The translations under genes were made by a program, and so were the position numbers. The notes under the pieces were generated by a model. It was not told the DNA's origin and made no database searches. It saw only the letters and a program-made list of their open reading frames with translations. A stretch of DNA of 34,939 nucleotides from an uncultured Porphyromonas sp. (GTDB lineage Bacteria > Bacteroidota > Bacteroidia > Bacteroidales > Porphyromonadaceae): the NCBI GenBank assembly GCA_900539155.1, contig UQBE01000018.1:1-34939 (forward strand), read 5' to 3'. Below, piece after piece: positions 32,098 through 34,939 of the stretch (position 1 is the stretch's first letter; each line of letters begins with the position of its first letter).

Positions 32098-32919
32098 ATG
32101 TCCACTTATCAAGCTACCGATAGTCGCAAGGTGACCACCCGACGACTACTCGAGATGAAAGAGCGTGGGGAGAAAATCTCTATGCTTACCGCTTACGACT
32201 ACTCAGCAGCACAGATCATCGATGCTGCGGGTATGGATGTGATCCTCGTAGGCGACTCTGCTAGTAATGTGATGGCGGGTAATGTGACTACGCTACCTAT
32301 TACGCTCGACCAGATGATATACCACGGCAAGAGCGTGATGAAAGCGGTGCAGCGTGCGCTGGTCGTCGTAGACCTCCCCTTCGGCTCTTATCAAGGCAAC
32401 TCTAAAATCGCCCTAGAGAGTGCAATCAAGGTGATGAAGATTACCCACGCTGATGCGATCAAGATAGAGGGCGGTAGCGAGATCCGTGAGTCGGTAGAGC
32501 GTATCCTCTCGGCTGGTATCCCGATTATGGGGCACCTCGGGCTCACCCCTCAGTCGATTAATAAGTTTGGCTCTTATGCCGTACGTGCTAAGGAGCAGGC
32601 GGAGGCTGATAAGCTGCTGGCTGATGCCCATCTCCTCGAGGAGCTAGGTTGCTTTGCACTCGTACTGGAGAAGATCCCAGCGCCGCTGGCTACCAAGGTT
32701 GCCTCTGAGCTGACGATTCCAGTCATTGGCATCGGAGCAGGTGGTGGGGTAGACGGACAGGTCCTCGTCATGCATGATATGCTCGGCATCACGCAAGGTT
32801 TTAGTCCTCGCTTCTTGCGTCGCTACGCCGACCTGGGCTCTATTATGACCGAGGCGGTACAGCACTACATAGCGGATGTCAAGAGCCAAGACTTCCCCAA
32901 CGAGGAGGAGTCTTACTAG
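32098..32919 (+). CDS. panB: 3-methyl-2-oxobutanoate hydroxymethyltransferase
   Basis: PanB transfers a hydroxymethyl group from methylenetetrahydrofolate to alpha-ketoisovalerate, giving ketopantoate for pantothenate and CoA synthesis. The 273-residue length is normal. Motifs of the TIM barrel include SMLTAYDYSAAQIIDAAGMD, ILVGDSASNVMAG (metal-binding Asp), DLPFGSYQ, IKIEGGSEI, PIMGHLGLTPQSI and PVIGIGAGGGVDGQVLVMHD (with the metal/catalytic Glu region shortly before in FALVLEKIP). It is the last gene of the ychF-guaA-panB group and is followed by a terminator. No other pantothenate genes are in the window. Confidence 0.97.
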   Translation: MSTYQATDSRKVTTRRLLEMKERGEKISMLTAYDYSAAQIIDAAGMDVILVGDSASNVMAGNVTTLPITLDQMIYHGKSVMKAVQRALVVVDLPFGSYQGNSKIALESAIKVMKITHADAIKIEGGSEIRESVERILSAGIPIMGHLGLTPQSINKFGSYAVRAKEQAEADKLLADAHLLEELGCFALVLEKIPAPLATKVASELTIPVIGIGAGGGVDGQVLVMHDMLGITQGFSPRFLRRYADLGSIMTEAVQHYIADVKSQDFPNEEESY

Positions 32920-32952
32920 TCTCCACAGACTACACATATATATAATACGTAA

Positions 32953-32991
32953 CGAAGGCACTATCAGCCAGTGAGCTTGGTAGTGCCTTCG
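32953..32991 (+). terminator. Terminator after panB
   Basis: CGAAGGCACTA (32953-32963) and TAGTGCCTTCG (32981-32991) form a perfect 11-bp stem with a 17-nt loop, followed by CCTAATTAT. The T-run is weak, but position and stem strength fit a terminator. Confidence 0.65.
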
Positions 32992-33104
32992 CCTAATTAT
33001 GAAACATCTCGTATAGTCCCTCACTAGGGTGCAAGCCGTTGGAACGAACCGCTCTTGCGACTTTATGTGGGGATTACTCGTTTCCTCGAATCTCTGGTGT
33101 GGAT

Positions 33105-33383
33105 CTACTTATCAGCATAGTGTCCTATCATAGAGATGAGAATGACTAGTACTTCATCGTTGTCTATGCTGTAGATGAGTCTGTTTTTCTTGTCGATACG
33201 TCGAAACCAGATCTCTTTGTCTTTATAATGCTTTAGCTGCTCTGGCCTGCCTGTTCCAACCCTAGGGTTCTGCTCTATCTCTGTTAGGAGCTTGATGACT
33301 TTTCTTACGGAGGCTTGGCTCCAGTTCTTGGAGATGAAATTGTAGTCGCTCTCAGCTCTTTGTGAGAAAAGGATTTGAAACAT
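33105..33383 (-). CDS. Type II toxin, YoeB/Txe family (RelE fold)
   Basis: This small ribosome-dependent mRNA endonuclease candidate has 92 residues. It aligns by eye along its length with E. coli YoeB: GTGRPEQLKHYKDKEIWFRR corresponds to the family GxGKPEPLK...WSRRI block, followed by IDKKNRLIYSI. Likely catalytic residues are Glu48, Arg61/62, Arg68 and the C-terminal His88-Tyr89 (IGHYADK). It lies 4 bp after its antitoxin in the usual antitoxin-toxin order. All key residues appear intact, so the toxin is probably functional. Confidence 0.93.
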   Translation of the reverse strand: MFQILFSQRAESDYNFISKNWSQASVRKVIKLLTEIEQNPRVGTGRPEQLKHYKDKEIWFRRIDKKNRLIYSIDNDEVLVILISMIGHYADK

Positions 33384-33387
33384 AGGA

Positions 33388-33645
33388 TTACTCAGTCATC
33401 CCAGCTTTGGCTTTTAGCTCTTTGATAGAGTAGCTCTTGGTACGTCCCTCTTTGTAGTCTGCTAGAGCCTCATCGATCATTGCATCTAGCTCTTGATCGT
33501 TGTAGACTCTATCGCTTTCGGATAGGGGTACGATGCGAAATGATCCATAATCACGTGTGTAGAGGATTATATCTCGCCCATCTAATGCTTGTTTTAAATA
33601 TTTGCTTTGGCTCTCTCTAAAGTCTCTTGCCGATATTGTAATCAT
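33388..33645 (-). CDS. Type II antitoxin, YefM/Phd family
   Basis: The 85-residue protein has the Phd/YefM N-terminal DNA-binding and dimerisation fold: MITISARDFRESQSKYLKQA, then DIILYTRDYGSFRIVPLSES. A charged, probably disordered C-terminal tail (DEALADYKEGRTKSYSIKEL) should wrap around and neutralise the toxin. It comes first in the operon, 4 bp before the YoeB-like gene. Antitoxins of this family repress their own promoter, and a palindrome lies just upstream of the start codon. Confidence 0.92.
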   Translation of the reverse strand: MITISARDFRESQSKYLKQALDGRDIILYTRDYGSFRIVPLSESDRVYNDQELDAMIDEALADYKEGRTKSYSIKELKAKAGMTE

Positions 33646-33667
33646 AGTGTTTGTGGTGTGTCTTTCA

Positions 33668-33699
33668 TGGACACCAACTTGGTATCCACTGCAAATGTA
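33668..33699 (-). promoter_or_regulatory. Promoter and operator candidate of the toxin-antitoxin operon
   Basis: On the minus strand TACATTTG (33692-33699) matches TAnnTTTG. Right after it, TGGATACC-AAGTT-GGTGTCCA (33668-33688) is an inverted repeat with 7 of 8 pairs, placed over the expected transcription start. A second small repeat, GTGTC...GACAC, overlaps it at 33657-33673. This layout suits autorepression by the antitoxin-toxin complex. Confidence 0.6.
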
Positions 33700-33872
33700 C
33701 AGACAATTTATAATAGACGCAAGAGGGTGTTAGAGTTTAGCCCAAGTTTCACAGGAGGGAACGTGTAACGGTTGCTGGTTGCGGGCGGTAGCAAAACAGG
33801 CTTTCTAGACCTCGGACAAGACTGACAGGGTATCGTTTTCGCTATTGTTGTGCCTATACAGACCGAAATGAG

Positions 33873-33880
33873 TACTTTTG
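33873..33880 (+). promoter_or_regulatory. -7 promoter element of the glycosyltransferase gene
   Basis: TACTTTTG fits TAnnTTTG, 49 bp before the start codon. TTGTTG at 33845-33850 is about 22 bp upstream, slightly beyond the usual -33 spacing. Confidence 0.5.
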
Positions 33881-33929
33881 TGGAGCGCCTTCTGCTTGTG
33901 CAAAGAAATTATCTCCCTCTAGCTATTTT

Positions 33930-34817
33930 ATGTCAGCAAAGCAAATCTCCATCTTGATCCCCACACGCAACTACGACTGCTGTCCGCTCGTTGAGGTTCT
34001 GCACCATCAGCTGCAGCAGGCGCATATAGAGGGGGAGATTATCCTCGGGGACGACACCTCCGACCCTCACTACGCTCAGCTCTACGACACCCTCCAGCGG
34101 GAGGGTCTCATACGGCTTGTCCGCTCCACGACGAATCTCGGAGCGGGGCGTATGCGCAACTTCCTGGCGCAGCAAGCCGAGGGTGACCAGCTTCTCATCA
34201 TCGACTCAGACACGATGCCCATCTCCGACAGCTTCGTCGAGGACTACCTGCAGGCAGCGCATAGCGATAGGGTAGTGGTAGGGGGCTTTTGCTATCCCAC
34301 CGAGCGACCCTCCAGAGAGAGACTGTTGCGCTATAAGTATGGACATCAGGTCGAGACACGTAGTCTCGCCGAGCGACAGCAGGCGCCATCAGACGCCTTC
34401 GTCAGTATGAGCTTCTTGATACCTCGTCATATCTTTCTAGAGGAGGGCTTCCCCGCACAGATGGGCATGGGCTACGAAGATGCTTACTTCGGCTATCGGC
34501 TAGCTGAGCGGGGTATCACCATCACGCACATTGACAACCCCGTCATCCACGCACTCAAGGAGACTAGCGACCAATTCCTCGACACCACCGAGCGTTATGT
34601 GGAGAATCTCTACCGACACCGTGACCTCCTTGCGCCCTATCCCATACGTCTCCTCCAGCTCTACCTACGACTAGAGCGCGCTAGGCTCGTTCCCTTCCTC
34701 GGTGCTTTGGCTCCGACGCTCAAGCCCTTGCTACGGCGACAGCTCACCTCGCGCCACCCCTCGCTACGCCTCTTCGCTCTCTACAAGCTCCTCCACCTCT
34801 GCACCCTGCGAGACTGA
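33930..34817 (+). CDS. Family 2 glycosyltransferase
   Basis: The 295-residue protein has a GT-A fold typical of GT2 enzymes that transfer sugars from nucleotide donors to glycans or lipids. The start QISILIPTRNYDCCPLVEVL is the nucleotide-binding strand and loop. GEIILGDDTSD is the second acidic motif, and LLIIDSDTMPI carries the DXD-type metal site. The acceptor and catalytic base region is MGMGYEDAYFGYRLAERG with the usual ED pair. The C-terminal 60 residues are basic and Leu-rich (LRLERARLVPFLGALAPTLK) and may associate with the membrane. It stands alone, so donor and product cannot be assigned. Confidence 0.9.
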   Translation: MSAKQISILIPTRNYDCCPLVEVLHHQLQQAHIEGEIILGDDTSDPHYAQLYDTLQREGLIRLVRSTTNLGAGRMRNFLAQQAEGDQLLIIDSDTMPISDSFVEDYLQAAHSDRVVVGGFCYPTERPSRERLLRYKYGHQVETRSLAERQQAPSDAFVSMSFLIPRHIFLEEGFPAQMGMGYEDAYFGYRLAERGITITHIDNPVIHALKETSDQFLDTTERYVENLYRHRDLLAPYPIRLLQLYLRLERARLVPFLGALAPTLKPLLRRQLTSRHPSLRLFALYKLLHLCTLRD

Positions 34818-34857
34818 GGCTTAGAGTGAAGTCCTCCCCGAAGAGTCCCCCGCCCTG

Positions 34858-34939
34858 TAATCTCTAACTTCTAATCTCTAATTACCCTCCATTCTCGAAT
34901 ATCCACGTGGGAAATCTCAAATCTCCACGTGGATATTTT
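34858..34939 (-). repeat. CCACGTGG composite repeat, copy C (inverted, cut by window end)
   Basis: Read on the minus strand this matches 24404-24490: two CCACGTGG sites (34925-34932 and 34903-34910), the GAGATTTGAGATTT linker, TATTCGAGAATGGAGGGTAAT and the TTAGAGATTAGAAGTTAGAG tail. The window ends inside it. Confidence 0.88.

Overview
The window looks like chromosomal DNA of a Bacteroidota species, most likely the genus Porphyromonas. The base composition is moderate. Many genes are preceded by the Bacteroidota -7 promoter element TAnnTTTG, ribosome-binding sites are weak, and the gene content fits (DUF4954 protein, CoA-transferase of the butyrate pathway, PIN-PhoH protein, QueF). The genus is inferred from gene content and style; no search was run. 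I recognise no rRNA, tRNA, CRISPR array or intact transposase.

Layout. 1-328: intergenic repeats and a hairpin. 329-6529 (minus): a tripartite RND efflux operon, read as tetR, outer-membrane factor, membrane fusion protein, RND pump, with a palindromic operator candidate over its promoter. 7075-10003 (plus): PIN-PhoH ATPase, queF, lipid kinase; a bidirectional terminator separates these from a convergent 552-residue lipoprotein (10149-11807, minus). 12295-16615 (plus): ugd, then ppk and ppx overlapping by ATGA. 16693-20094 (plus): iron-dependent alcohol dehydrogenase, acyl-CoA:acetate/4-hydroxybutyrate CoA-transferase, ung. 20449-24058 (minus): an AT-rich island of small secreted or membrane proteins mixed with broken toxin-like tails. 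24645-32919 (plus): efp, malQ, DUF4954, ychF, guaA, panB. 33105-33645 (minus): a YoeB/YefM-type toxin-antitoxin pair. 33930-34817 (plus): a family 2 glycosyltransferase. Both ends of the window lie inside copies of one CCACGTGG-rich repeat, which suggests a contig that broke at repeats.

The most interesting part is the AT-rich island. Three of its exported-protein genes start with ATGA overlaps, in which the TGA closes a short upstream reading frame with no start codon of its own. One of these upstream frames (23251-23538) encodes an L,D-transpeptidase/Tlde1-like motif (HPG...WGC), and the gene after it encodes a predicted periplasmic lipoprotein. This is what I would expect of orphaned C-terminal toxin modules of a polymorphic (Rhs-type) toxin locus that have kept their immunity genes. 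A YD-repeat-like peptide and a perfect 21-bp inverted repeat enclosing 1.9 kb support a history of recombination.

The second theme is the intergenic DNA. Several gaps are built from short, mostly self-complementary words (CCACGTGG, GGAACT-AAAA-AGTTCC, CAAATGACATTTCTGGA, TTAGAGATTAGAGG), including one perfect 40-bp palindrome. The same words recur at distant sites and in both orientations, but I saw them only outside genes.
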